A DNA stretch of 34,118 nucleotides. Origin: Methylococcales bacterium. Its GTDB lineage: Bacteria; Pseudomonadota; Gammaproteobacteria; Methylococcales; Methylomonadaceae. Below, in pieces: positions 1 to 8,793 of the stretch. The notes under the pieces were generated by a model. The model was not told where the DNA came from. It saw only the letters and a program-made list of their open reading frames with translations, and did not search any database. The position numbers and the translations under genes were made by a program. The DNA lies in contig JAURYI010000122.1 in NCBI GenBank assembly GCA_030654015.1, positions 1 to 34,118 of the forward strand, written 5' to 3'. The stretch's first letter is position 1. Every line of letters begins with the position of its first letter.

Positions 1-32
1 ACAAAGTAACTTAATTTAAAAAGAGGTTTCAA
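1..32 (+). other. CRISPR leader end or one more spacer
   Basis: This stretch directly precedes the first visible repeat. Its length of 32 bases matches a spacer, so a further repeat could lie just outside the window. It is also strongly AT-rich (only 7 G or C), unlike most spacers, which would suit the end of a leader. The window does not allow a choice. Confidence 0.5.
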
Positions 33-846
33 GTCGCACCCCACGCGGGTGCGTGGATTGAAACCTCTCGGTGTGCTGTTTGTTCGTCGGTCAACAAGTC
101 GCACCCCACGCGGGTGCGTGGATTGAAACAGCTCTCTACCGACTATCAACGCCGCATCCGCCGTCGCACCCCACGCGGGTGCGTGGATTGAAACAATAAA
201 GCCACGTTTTAAATGCGTGGACTGTACGGTCGCACCCCACGCGGGTGCGTGGATTGAAACATGATATTACACTATGAGCTACCCTTATCTATCAGTCGCA
301 CCCCACGCGGGTGCGTGGATTGAAACTTGGATCAATAACTTTATCGCCATTTTCATAACGTTGCACCCCGCGTGGGTGCGTGGATTGAAACGGCTAACCG
401 TTGCGTCTTGCATAGCTGGAAATGGTCGCACCCCGCGTGGGTGCGTGGATTGAAACACTTGGCAAATAGATAAGCTATGAGCAAATTTAGTCGCACCCCG
501 CGTGGGTGCGTGGATTGAAACATGACCCCGTGGGCGGTAACAATACTTACATTCGTCGCACCCCGCGTGGGTGCGTGGATTGAAACAAAACGCGCACGAC
601 CTTTAGAGCCTTGTTTCATGTCGCACCCCGCGTGGGTGCGTGGATTGAAACATTCTGCGCGGATAATTGCTCTTGCAGGGTTGGTCGCACCCCGCGTGGG
701 TGCGTGGATTGAAACGACCATTACCCGCGCAGATCGCATTAAACAGTTGGTCGCACCCCGCGTGGGTGCGTGGATTGAAACCAGAAATCATCATCGTCAT
801 CAACAGCAGGGCATGTCGCACCCCGCGTGGGTGCGTGGATTGAAAC
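33..846 (+). CRISPR. Type I-C-like CRISPR array, 13 repeats and 12 spacers
   Basis: Thirteen 32-base repeats begin at 33, 98, 163, 229, 295, 360, 425, 490, 555, 620, 684, 750 and 815. They share the start GTCGCACCCC and the end GGGTGCGTGGATTGAAAC. Spacers are 32 to 34 bases long. The arms CGCACCC and GGGTGCG form a 7-bp stem around a 5-base loop, and the ATTGAAAC end is the usual crRNA 5' handle of this repeat class; both features fit type I-C (Cas5d-processed) repeats and transcription left to right. Repeats 1-5 have loop CACGC and repeats 6-13 have loop CGCGT. Repeat 6 also carries GTT in place of GTC at its start. The last repeat is intact, not decayed. No cas gene is present, so cas genes, if any, would lie left of the window. 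Apparent ORFs across the array are repeat translations, not genes. Confidence 0.97.
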
Positions 847-1170
847 TAAGCCTTGCTCAGACAGTCATGCTACCAAGCCCCGACCCCCACAGCGAGAATA
901 AATGAACAACCGTTAAATTAACCAAATTAGAAAGAGATATCATGAAGATAAAATTACGAAACAACACACCCAAGGGAGTGGTAAAGATTCCTGCGTAGTG
1001 CGATGCCTGTCAGTTGTATGCCATTGAACTTAAAATTTTGCAGAATGTTTGGCGCATCTGCCCGCATGGACAGTGTGCAAGTTGATGCTAACAGTGTGCA
1101 AAAAGTAAAGCTAACTGTGTGCAAGTTGCACAGCTATGCGGGTGCAAGTACACTGTAATTTCGCATAAAA
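847..1170. other. Intergenic region between CRISPR array and toxin-antitoxin pair
   Basis: This 324-base stretch has no convincing gene. It holds an 18-codon reading frame at 942-998 with an AAAGAG stretch about 6 bases before its ATG, possibly the start of a decayed gene, and the iterated TGCAA motifs described separately at 1071-1147. I see no terminator here. Confidence 0.6.
1071..1147 (+). promoter_or_regulatory. Four phased TGCAA motifs with a 15-bp palindrome (possible operator or IS end)
   Basis: TGCAA occurs at 1076, 1097, 1120 and 1143, i.e. at steps of 21, 23 and 23 bases, about two helical turns. The first three copies are extended to GTGTGCAA. The third copy continues into a perfect inverted repeat, TGTGCAA-G-TTGCACA, at 1118-1132. 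The block ends 23 bases before the antitoxin start, so autoregulation by the VapBC complex is a reasonable inference. A competing reading is a solitary end of an IS21-family element, whose termini carry several short repeats; no istA or istB is visible. Confidence 0.55.
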
Positions 1171-1395
1171 ATGATTGCCTTAAGACAAATCCAAACCATA
1201 GAGGGTGATTTTGTAACCATAAAATTACCACCTGAATTTCAAAACTACCAACAAGCCGAAATTATTGTTTTGCCTTTTGAAGACAGTATCAAAAAAAATA
1301 ACACGGAAACATTTATACAGCGTTTTGCGGGTTCGATAGTGGATTTTCCAGAAATAGAATCTTTGTTACCCGAAGACAGAGACAGCTTGGAATGA
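1171..1395 (+). CDS. vapB: VapB-like antitoxin of a type II toxin-antitoxin pair
   Basis: This 74-residue acidic protein lies directly before a PIN-domain toxin and overlaps its start by 4 bases (ATGA at 1392-1395), the standard antitoxin-first arrangement. The N-terminal half (residues 1-35, with the IEGDFVTIKLP stretch) looks like the short beta-rich DNA-binding part of VapB/AbrB-type antitoxins. The C-terminal half contains FAGSIVDFPEIESL, a likely toxin-binding segment that would be disordered when unbound. No good Shine-Dalgarno sequence precedes the ATG. The protein is expected to neutralise the toxin and to repress the shared promoter. The family assignment rests mainly on gene order and size. 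Confidence 0.75.
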   Translation: MIALRQIQTIEGDFVTIKLPPEFQNYQQAEIIVLPFEDSIKKNNTETFIQRFAGSIVDFPEIESLLPEDRDSLE

Positions 1396-1790
1396 AGTAT
1401 TTACTGGATACTAATACCTGCATTGCTTTTCTAAAAGGCAATCAAACTGTTGTTGAAAAAATTAGGCTGGTAGGTATTGAAAACTTATTGCTTTGTTCAG
1501 TGGTAAAAGCTGAACTGTGGTTTGGTGCGTGTAAAAGTGAACGCGTAACCGCTAATCAAGCGGTGTTAAAAGAATTCTTTATGCAGTTTTCAAGTATTTC
1601 GTTTGACGATAATGCAATAGAACATTACGGCGATATTCGCGCTTTGTTGTCTAAAGTAGGAAAGCCTATCGGCGCGAATGATTTTTTGATTGCGGCGATT
1701 GCCAGAGCAAACCAACTTACTTTGATTACAAATAACACGAGAGAATTTGTTCGTGTGCCTGATTTACTATTAGAAGACTGGTTACATTAA
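1392..1790 (+). CDS. vapC: VapC-type PIN-domain ribonuclease toxin
   Basis: This 132-residue protein has the full PIN-domain pattern: Asp6 in LLDTN, Glu41 in KAELWFGA, Asp97 in ANDFLIAAIA, and the closing LITNNTREF at 111-119. These acidic residues bind the metal ions used to cut RNA. The LLDTN start and TNNTREF end are typical of the group annotated as tRNA(fMet)-specific VapC, which cuts initiator tRNA in the anticodon loop and stops translation; the exact RNA target here is inferred. It is translationally coupled to the antitoxin by a 4-base overlap. All catalytic residues are present, so the toxin looks functional. Confidence 0.9.
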   Translation: MKYLLDTNTCIAFLKGNQTVVEKIRLVGIENLLLCSVVKAELWFGACKSERVTANQAVLKEFFMQFSSISFDDNAIEHYGDIRALLSKVGKPIGANDFLIAAIARANQLTLITNNTREFVRVPDLLLEDWLH

Positions 1791-1812
1791 ATCCTTTCAT
1801 GATATTCAATTT

Positions 1813-2304
1813 ATGAACATAACCCCAACAACTCCCTGCCTTTGCGGCTCTACCCTTGCATACAGCGATTGCTGCCAACCTTTTCACACGGGTGAAAAAA
1901 TCCCCGCGACGGCTGAGGCTTTGATGCGTTCGCGTTATACGGCTTATGCGTTGCGGGATGGAGCGTATTTGCAGGCGACTTGGGATGCGACTAAACGCCC
2001 TGAAAGCATTGATTTTTCCAGAGAGAATATTGAATGGTTGCGCTTGGAAATTACCGAAACTAAAAAAGGCGGTGCGAAAGACAGTAAGGGTTTGGTGACG
2101 TTTAAGGCGTTTTATAGCCAAGAAGGCGAAGAGTATTCGATGAATGAAATCAGCCGTTTTACCAAACATGACGGACGGTGGTTTTATTTGGATGGCACGA
2201 TTAAGTCGATTGGCAAAGTCGGTGGGCAGGTGAATCTGGGTAAGAATGCGCCGTGTGCGTGCGGCAGTGGGAAAAAATTTAAACGTTGTTGCGGTGCATC
2301 GTAA
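1813..2304 (+). CDS. ychJ: YchJ/UPF0225 family protein with two SEC-C zinc motifs
   Basis: This 163-residue protein has a cysteine cluster at each end: CLCG...DCC near residues 9-21 and CACGSGKKFKRCCG at the C-terminus. The second is a classic SEC-C zinc-binding motif as found at the end of SecA. Between them, MRSRYTAYALRDGAYLQATW is the characteristic core of the YchJ family, which has an NTF2-like fold. The molecular function of YchJ is not established. The ATG follows the toxin stop by 22 bases with little of a ribosome-binding site, so it may be read from its own promoter or by read-through. It converges with the porin gene on the terminator near 2441-2478. Confidence 0.9.
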   Translation: MNITPTTPCLCGSTLAYSDCCQPFHTGEKIPATAEALMRSRYTAYALRDGAYLQATWDATKRPESIDFSRENIEWLRLEITETKKGGAKDSKGLVTFKAFYSQEGEEYSMNEISRFTKHDGRWFYLDGTIKSIGKVGGQVNLGKNAPCACGSGKKFKRCCGAS

Positions 2305-2440
2305 CATTTCATCGTTATTAACCGATGAGTTGAATAAAAACGCCACATTAAGCTGTTTATGTCATTTGATAAACTGGTGACAGGCTTCGAGTTCGCCACT
2401 CGGCAAGAACGGCTCTTGTAATACTCTAACTATTCCAGAC

Positions 2441-2478
2441 AAAAAAAAGCCCGCGATAAGCGGGCTTTTTTATTTTTA
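2441..2478. terminator. Bidirectional rho-independent terminator
   Basis: The stem GCCCGC (2449-2454) and GCGGGC (2460-2465) encloses GATAA. It has a T-run on the plus-strand 3' side and an A-run of eight on the other, so it can end both the ychJ transcript and the ompA-like transcript. Confidence 0.9.
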
Positions 2479-2489
2479 TCGTGTTTAGC

Positions 2490-2514
2490 ACAGACGTTGC
2501 ATGACAACGTCTGT
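2490..2514. repeat. Perfect 10-bp palindrome downstream of ompA
   Basis: The arms ACAGACGTTG (2490-2499) and CAACGTCTGT (2505-2514) flank a 5-base loop. It lies 13 bases past the ompA-like stop codon, before the terminator. It has no T-run of its own, so it may protect the mRNA 3' end or be a dispersed palindrome. Confidence 0.8.
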
Positions 2515-2527
2515 ACAGAATGGGATC

Positions 2528-3688
2528 TTAATGACCCATCCAGATTAATTCAACACGACGGTTTTGTTCTTTGCCTTGCTCGGTGCGGTTGTCAGCAACT
2601 GGTTGGCTTTCACCGTAACCTCTGGCAACTAAACGATTTGTTACACCTTTTGATGCTAAGTAGCTAGCAACAGATTGTGAACGTTTTTGTGACAATTTCA
2701 TGTTGTAAGCGTTGCTACCTTCGCTGCTGGTATGACCATGAACTTCAAGATCATCTTTGACTGGGTAGTTGACTAAACTTTCTGCAACACCATCAAGAAC
2801 GAACATGGCGTTTTGAGTCAGTTTTGCAGAGTTGTATTCAAAGTTTACGCCTTTCAATTCTAAACTGATTGGGCAACCTGTTGCGTCAACTTTGCTGCCT
2901 GCCAGTGTGCCAGGGCATTTGTCGATACAATCATTAACGCCGTCAGCATCTGAATCAAGCGTTGAGCAATCAACAACAGGTTCTGCAACTGGAGCTGGTG
3001 GTACATAGGCTTCAGCTTTTGGTTTTGGACCGATAGGCATCACGAAACCAACGTTGACAACCATGTCGTGCTGGTCAGCATTAAGTGATGGTGCTGAAAA
3101 ATTGGCGTTATAGCGATAACGTACATCACTGCGCACTAACAAGTTGTCTGTCAGTTCGTAAGTGAAACCTAAACCGCCTTCAGTGATTAAGCCTGTACGG
3201 TTAAAACCTGGGCCATCAGTCGTCATGCCGCCTAAACTAACAACGGTGTACGGTGAAAATTTCTCGCGCATAAAATAGTATTGCAGGTCAACAGATGCGC
3301 CTGCCATATCCACGCTTCCAGAATTAGTAATCTGCTGGTACGGACGACCACCAACAATAGTTGTCGGTCCCCAACCTTCATAGCCAGATGCTGTTTGATA
3401 AAAACCTTTCAATTCAACATTGAAGTGTTTATCCAGCATTTTACCAATCGCTAAACCACCGCCCCAACCATCGTTGATTCCACTACCTGTTGCTAAAAAA
3501 GTACCGAAAGGCGCGACATACCAACGCTTATCAGTCAGCGAAGTAGCAGGTGCTGCCGCTGATTCTTCTAAAGGGGGTAAGACGTTAGCTTGTTGATCTA
3601 CGACAGGAGCTAATTCGTCTGCTTGAGCCAGCGGTATGCTAGCTATGCTTGCTAATACAGCAAGTGTAAGCAATTGCTTTTTAAACAT
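2528..3688 (-). CDS. ompA: OmpA-family outer membrane protein
   Basis: The protein has 386 residues. The start chosen is the ATG at 3688 (MFKKQLL), which has GGAG 8 bases upstream; an ATG four codons earlier lacks this. A signal peptide (residues 1-23, ending AQA) is followed by a proline/alanine linker, an eight-stranded beta-barrel domain (about 50-215), a thrombospondin type 3-like calcium repeat (DSDADGVNDCIDKCP), and the C-terminal OmpA/MotB domain with YNSAKLT and NRRVELIWMGH. The last domain binds peptidoglycan, so the protein should tie the outer membrane to the cell wall. Four cysteines lie in the linker and repeat. The gene appears to be monocistronic. Confidence 0.93.
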   Translation of the reverse strand: MFKKQLLTLAVLASIASIPLAQADELAPVVDQQANVLPPLEESAAAPATSLTDKRWYVAPFGTFLATGSGINDGWGGGLAIGKMLDKHFNVELKGFYQTASGYEGWGPTTIVGGRPYQQITNSGSVDMAGASVDLQYYFMREKFSPYTVVSLGGMTTDGPGFNRTGLITEGGLGFTYELTDNLLVRSDVRYRYNANFSAPSLNADQHDMVVNVGFVMPIGPKPKAEAYVPPAPVAEPVVDCSTLDSDADGVNDCIDKCPGTLAGSKVDATGCPISLELKGVNFEYNSAKLTQNAMFVLDGVAESLVNYPVKDDLEVHGHTSSEGSNAYNMKLSQKRSQSVASYLASKGVTNRLVARGYGESQPVADNRTEQGKEQNRRVELIWMGH

Positions 3689-3809
3689 AATATTCTCCAA
3701 AGAATAAATAATTATAATCGTTACGGGGTTGATTCTAGCAGTTACATCTTGTTACTTCAATGTAAAAGGACAAAATAGCCACAATTTTTCTAAAAAAAAC
3801 AACAAGGAG

Positions 3810-5111
3810 CTATAAATCCAAATATCCTGTTTCTTCATGCAGAACGGTGTCCAGCCCTTCCACTTCTTCATCAGGTGTAACGCGCAGACCAATCCATTTA
3901 TCCAGACCTTTCAGAATCAGGTAGCTGAATAAGGCACTCCATGCGGCAGTCACGATGACCGCCAAGGCTTGAACGCCGACTTGATTAATAATACTCACAC
4001 CTTCAGGTAAGCCTAAGCCGCCTAAACTACTGGCAGCAAACACGCCTGTTAATAATGATCCTGTCACGCCACCGACACCATGTACAGGAAATACATCAAG
4101 GGAATCATCAATTTTCAGTGTGCGTTTGACGTATTGCGTGGCATAAAAACACACAAAGCCTGCGGCAACACCAATCACTAATGCCCCGAAAGGACCGACA
4201 AAACCAGAAGCGGGTGTAATAGTGCCAAGACCCGCTACCATGCCAGTGACAATACCTAATACGCTGGGTTTGCCGAAGCGTTTCCATTCGATAGCCATCC
4301 ACGTCAACGAACCCGTAGCCGCACCTATGTGCGTGACTAGCAATGCCATACCCGCACGTCCGTCTGAGGTTAAGGCACTGCCTGCATTAAATCCAAACCA
4401 GCCGACCCATAACATACCCGCGCCGGTAACAACCATGGTCATGTTGTGCGGCGGCATAGCGGTAGTGGGGAAGCCTTTACGTTTGCCCAATACGAGAGCA
4501 GACACTAACGCGGCAACCCCTGCATTGACGTGAATAACGATACCACCTGCAAAATCCATCGCGCCTAATTTCGCCAGCCAGCCACCACCCCACATCCAGT
4601 GACACACGGGCATATAGACGATGATTAACCATAAGCCGCTAAAGCAAAGCATAGCAGAAAATTTCATACGTTCAGCAAATGCACCGACAATCAGCGCGGG
4701 AGTGATAATGGCGAACGTCATTTGAAACATGAAATACACGGTTTCAGGAATATCGCCTATCAAAGCAGTGGTGTTTATATCGGGGAGAAAAACTTTAGAC
4801 GCGCCACCGATAACCGCTTGTAAACTACCGCCATCGGAGAAAATAAAGCTGTAAACCCCTGCCAACCACAGTATCGACACCATGCAGGTGATGGCAAAAC
4901 ATTGCATTAATACCGATAATACGTTTTTGCTTCTCACCAAGCCGGCGTAGAACAATGACAGACCAGGAATAGTCATGAATAACACCAAGGCGGTGGAAGT
5001 AAGAACCCACGCGGTATTGGCTTGATTTAATACGGGTGTGTCTGCTAAAACCACTGTGGGCAGCAAAAGTAATAGTAGGGTACGCATAACGTACCGAGTT
5101 GAAAACGACAT
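3810..5111 (-). CDS. amtB: Ammonium transporter, Amt family
   Basis: This 433-residue inner membrane protein starts with a signal-like segment (about 1-23), followed by around eleven transmembrane helices. Amt hallmarks are visible: FYAGLVRSKNVLSV, MWGGGWLAKLGAMDFAGGIVIH with the pore-lining region, VGWFGFNAGSAL, and the late DVFPVHGVGGVTGSLLTG with its conserved histidine. It imports ammonium, and the C-terminal tail is the usual P-II docking site. AAGGA precedes the ATG by 7 bases. It follows glnK by 21 bases, so the two form the standard glnK-amtB operon. Confidence 0.96.
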   Translation of the reverse strand: MSFSTRYVMRTLLLLLLPTVVLADTPVLNQANTAWVLTSTALVLFMTIPGLSLFYAGLVRSKNVLSVLMQCFAITCMVSILWLAGVYSFIFSDGGSLQAVIGGASKVFLPDINTTALIGDIPETVYFMFQMTFAIITPALIVGAFAERMKFSAMLCFSGLWLIIVYMPVCHWMWGGGWLAKLGAMDFAGGIVIHVNAGVAALVSALVLGKRKGFPTTAMPPHNMTMVVTGAGMLWVGWFGFNAGSALTSDGRAGMALLVTHIGAATGSLTWMAIEWKRFGKPSVLGIVTGMVAGLGTITPASGFVGPFGALVIGVAAGFVCFYATQYVKRTLKIDDSLDVFPVHGVGGVTGSLLTGVFAASSLGGLGLPEGVSIINQVGVQALAVIVTAAWSALFSYLILKGLDKWIGLRVTPDEEVEGLDTVLHEETGYLDL

Positions 5112-5132
5112 CGTTATATCCTTATACAGCCA

Positions 5133-5489
<357 letters not shown>

Positions 5490-5563
5490 CTAAGTAACTG
5501 GCAATCATAGTGAATTATGCCTCAACATACAATTAATAGGCGGCTTAAAAATTGTTGTCACGT

Positions 5564-8509
5564 TTACACCGAGCTGTAGGCAGTGGCACTGTCAATATAT
5601 TGCTTGGCATTATCTGCCTGAAAGACACAAAAGCAACCGCGTCCCTGATCTTTGGCTCGATATAAGGCAGTATCAGCACAATCCAGCAGTATTTCAGGGT
5701 TATCGCCATGCGGTGGATAAAAGCTGATACCGATACTGGTACCGATGTTCACTTCATCATTTTCGCGCAGCAGAAAAGGCGCGCTTAATTCACTGATAAT
5801 CGCCAGTGCCACCCGCTCGACATCTTCAAAATGCGCTAACTCGGCGAGTACCACGACAAACTCATCGCCGCCCAAACGCGCAGCGGTATCAATTTTACGC
5901 AACTGACCTGCAATACGTTCCGCCACTTTTTGCAATAATTCATCCCCTGCCTTATGCCCTAAATTATCATTAACAGCTTTGAAATGATCCAGATCCAGCA
6001 CCAACACCGCCAATTTTTTGCCCTCGCGTTTGCCGAGTTCAATGCCGTATTGCAGACGGTCATATAACAAGCGGCGGTTGGGCAGTTGTGTGAGGGGATC
6101 ATAAAATGCCAGTTGTTTGATTTGTTCTTCGGCGGCTTTGCGGTCGGTAATGTCCTGTACGATACCCCTGAAAAAAGTCGGCTTGCCGTTGGAGAGAATT
6201 TCATCGACCCGCCCCAAAGAGCGCATCCAGCGTAGTTGATTATCTACGTCAATAATACGGTATTCGACATCGTATTTTGTGCGCTGTGTCAGATGGGCTT
6301 CAGTCGCATCAATGATGATCTGTCTGTCTTCAGGAACAATGACCGCTAAAAAATCTTCAAATGTGGGATTTTCCATCTCAGGGAAGCCCAATAATTTACA
6401 GGTCGTTGATGACCAGAATTGCCGATCATTGATTAAATCCGCCTCCCACGTCCCTATGCCGCCATAGAGCTGACAGAGCGTCAGCCGCTGTTCACTGTCA
6501 CGTAATTGTTGTTCGGCAAGTTTGCGCTCGGTAATGTCAGTATGCGTACCGCTCATGCGCACGGGTTTGCCAGCTTCACTGTACTGAACAATACTGGCGT
6601 GGTCTAAAATCCAGCGCACATCGCCATTTTTATCAAATACGCGGTATTCAATTTCATGGGTAGTCTGTTTACCATTCAGCACCTGCTGTATGGACTGCCA
6701 AACTTTTTCCCGATCATCCGTATGGACAAAATCCAGCCATAAAGGTGTGTCGGATTGTATGTCAGCAGCATCGTGGCGAGTAACGTCAGTATTGCTGTTG
6801 GTAATTTGTACGGTATTACTGTCAATATTCCAATCCCAAAAACCCAGCCCACTGCCTTTTAAAACAAACAGCAAGCGTTGCTCGCTCTCTTGCAACGCGA
6901 CGGTGGCGCGGGTGCGCTCAATACCCAGTTGCGCCAGATTGGCATAATTTTCAATCAGTTCAATTTCTGAGCTTAGGGGGATGGTGGGCTGAGCATGGTA
7001 GATAGCAAATGTGCCTAACACCTTGCCCTGATTGTCTTTAATGGGTTGTGACCAGCACGATTGAAGACCCGCTTGCTTGGTCAGTTCACGAAAAGGAATC
7101 CAAAATGGGTCTTGTTGCAGATCTTCGGCTATGTAACGTTCGCCTCGACAAGCTGCCGTACCACAACTGCCAACACCTTCGCCAATGACTATACCGTCAA
7201 CCGCCTGACTATAAAAATCAGGCAAGCTCGGTGCAGCACCATGTCGCAGCTGATTATTGTTATCAAGCAGTAAAATTGAGCACAGCATTCTGGGATGCAG
7301 GATTTCTACCTGCCGCGCCAATTCATCCAGTAACTCAGGCAAGGCAATACCCTGACCGATTTTCTGCAAAATAATATTATGTAACGCCAGTTCATTAGTC
7401 CGTTGCCGCAACTGTTCCGCTATGCGCTTACGCTGCTGATTTTCCCGTTTTATGGATTGGTAAGCCGCGTACATGACGGCAACTATCACGCTGATAATCA
7501 GCGCGATAACGACCATGATTTTCAAGTAACGAATCAGGCGTTTACGTTCTCCGATCTCATCAGGCGCATAAACAAAGTCTTCTAATAAGTCAGTGTTTTC
7601 CACCATACCCGCTTGTACAAAAGTATCTGCCATGTGCTGGAGCCGCCACGGATTGATATGACCGATTTCAACCAAATCGGGCAGTATCAGTGAGCGTATG
7701 GTGTCAGCTTCAAATTCAAGATGCGCTTTGGATTTCTGCACATGGTATTGATGCTGTAATAACGCAATGATTTCCTGTGGATGATTTATTGCATAATGCC
7801 AGCCTTGCAAACTGGCATTTAGAAAGGCTTTAACGCGCTCTGGATGGTTTTTTAGTTCATTTTCGCTGGTGAACAGCATATCGCTATAAAAATCAACCCC
7901 GTAATTACGCGGACTGATGACGGTAAATTCAATGCCTTGTTGTTTTAAAAAATAGGGTTCATTACTAATATAACTATTGAAAGCATCGGTTTTACCCGTT
8001 ACTAAATCTTGAATATCATAACTGCTGGGGATGATATGAATTTTCGCCATATCAATACGTTCGTTGGGAAACATCGCGGCAAAATCGGCATCAATGGTCT
8101 TGCCTAACAGCATGACTTTTTTACCGACAAGATCACTGGGTGAAAAAATACCTGAATCTTTGCGAGCCAGTAATACCGAAGGCGAATGCTGATAGATAGC
8201 CGCTAATAGCACTAACGGATCGCCTTTCAAGCGGGCTAACAGTAACTCACTGTTAGCAACACCGTATTGTGCATGACCTTGAACCACTTCATTGATAGGG
8301 ATTTTATCGGGTACGCCTTCGTGAATGACGACATTCAGCCCTGCTTTTTGATAATAGCCTTGTTGTACTGCGGCATAGTAGCCCGCAAATTGGAATTGAT
8401 GATGCCAGCGTAATTGTAAATCTATAGTTTCTGCATACACGCACACGGGCATCACGGCAAGCAAGCCAAGTAGTCTGGTGAACTGTTGCACATCAAATTT
8501 ACACCGCAT
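5564..8509 (-). CDS. Membrane diguanylate cyclase with NMT1/SsuA-like periplasmic sensor, GAF and two PAS domains
   Basis: This 981-residue protein begins with a signal segment (about 1-26). A periplasmic NMT1/SsuA-type substrate-binding domain follows (about 27-315, beginning LQLRWHHQFQFAGYYAA), then one transmembrane helix (about 328-351) and a short coiled linker. The cytoplasmic part has a GAF domain (about 375-535), two PAS/PAC units (about 545-665 and 673-792, each ending DITERK or DITDRK) and a GGDEF domain (about 800-970). The active-site motif GGDEF is intact at 880-884, and the product-inhibition site RxxD is at 871-874 with the standard 5-residue spacing. There is no EAL domain, so it should make cyclic di-GMP in response to a small periplasmic ligand; the ligand is unknown. 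AGG precedes the ATG at a suitable distance. Confidence 0.92.
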   Translation of the reverse strand: MRCKFDVQQFTRLLGLLAVMPVCVYAETIDLQLRWHHQFQFAGYYAAVQQGYYQKAGLNVVIHEGVPDKIPINEVVQGHAQYGVANSELLLARLKGDPLVLLAAIYQHSPSVLLARKDSGIFSPSDLVGKKVMLLGKTIDADFAAMFPNERIDMAKIHIIPSSYDIQDLVTGKTDAFNSYISNEPYFLKQQGIEFTVISPRNYGVDFYSDMLFTSENELKNHPERVKAFLNASLQGWHYAINHPQEIIALLQHQYHVQKSKAHLEFEADTIRSLILPDLVEIGHINPWRLQHMADTFVQAGMVENTDLLEDFVYAPDEIGERKRLIRYLKIMVVIALIISVIVAVMYAAYQSIKRENQQRKRIAEQLRQRTNELALHNIILQKIGQGIALPELLDELARQVEILHPRMLCSILLLDNNNQLRHGAAPSLPDFYSQAVDGIVIGEGVGSCGTAACRGERYIAEDLQQDPFWIPFRELTKQAGLQSCWSQPIKDNQGKVLGTFAIYHAQPTIPLSSEIELIENYANLAQLGIERTRATVALQESEQRLLFVLKGSGLGFWDWNIDSNTVQITNSNTDVTRHDAADIQSDTPLWLDFVHTDDREKVWQSIQQVLNGKQTTHEIEYRVFDKNGDVRWILDHASIVQYSEAGKPVRMSGTHTDITERKLAEQQLRDSEQRLTLCQLYGGIGTWEADLINDRQFWSSTTCKLLGFPEMENPTFEDFLAVIVPEDRQIIIDATEAHLTQRTKYDVEYRIIDVDNQLRWMRSLGRVDEILSNGKPTFFRGIVQDITDRKAAEEQIKQLAFYDPLTQLPNRRLLYDRLQYGIELGKREGKKLAVLVLDLDHFKAVNDNLGHKAGDELLQKVAERIAGQLRKIDTAARLGGDEFVVVLAELAHFEDVERVALAIISELSAPFLLRENDEVNIGTSIGISFYPPHGDNPEILLDCADTALYRAKDQGRGCFCVFQADNAKQYIDSATAYSSV

Positions 8510-8793
8510 AACTAACCTGCTTTTACATTAAAATCAACATTAATAGAGCATATTCCGCACCAAGTTCCTGAATAACTGTAAAAATTATGCTGCGGCTATT
8601 ATGTTATCTGGTTTACAAAATACCTCAAAAAGTATAGTTTTCTGAATAGTGACATTATGTATAAAAATTAACCATTTATCGTCACTTATTATTATTCTTG
8701 TCGATTAAGTTGCGCAGTTGCATCGGTTGGACTACCGCTTTTTCAATCCGTCATCCGTGACATCAGGACTATACACGTTGTAGACCATCAAAA

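Noticed and set aside
353-905. Open reading frames of 72 to 128 codons on both strands across the CRISPR array
   Set aside because: Their translations repeat the same peptide (such as PRVGAWIET or NPRTHAGCD) once per repeat unit. They are produced by the repeats and are not genes.
1-1170. cas genes next to the array
   Set aside because: No Cas1, Cas2, Cas3, Cas5d, Cas7 or Cas8c coding sequence is found on either strand. Any cas operon must be left of the window.
1726-2346. 206-codon minus-strand frame over vapC and ychJ
   Set aside because: It lies antisense to two genes with clear family motifs and shows no recognisable domain.
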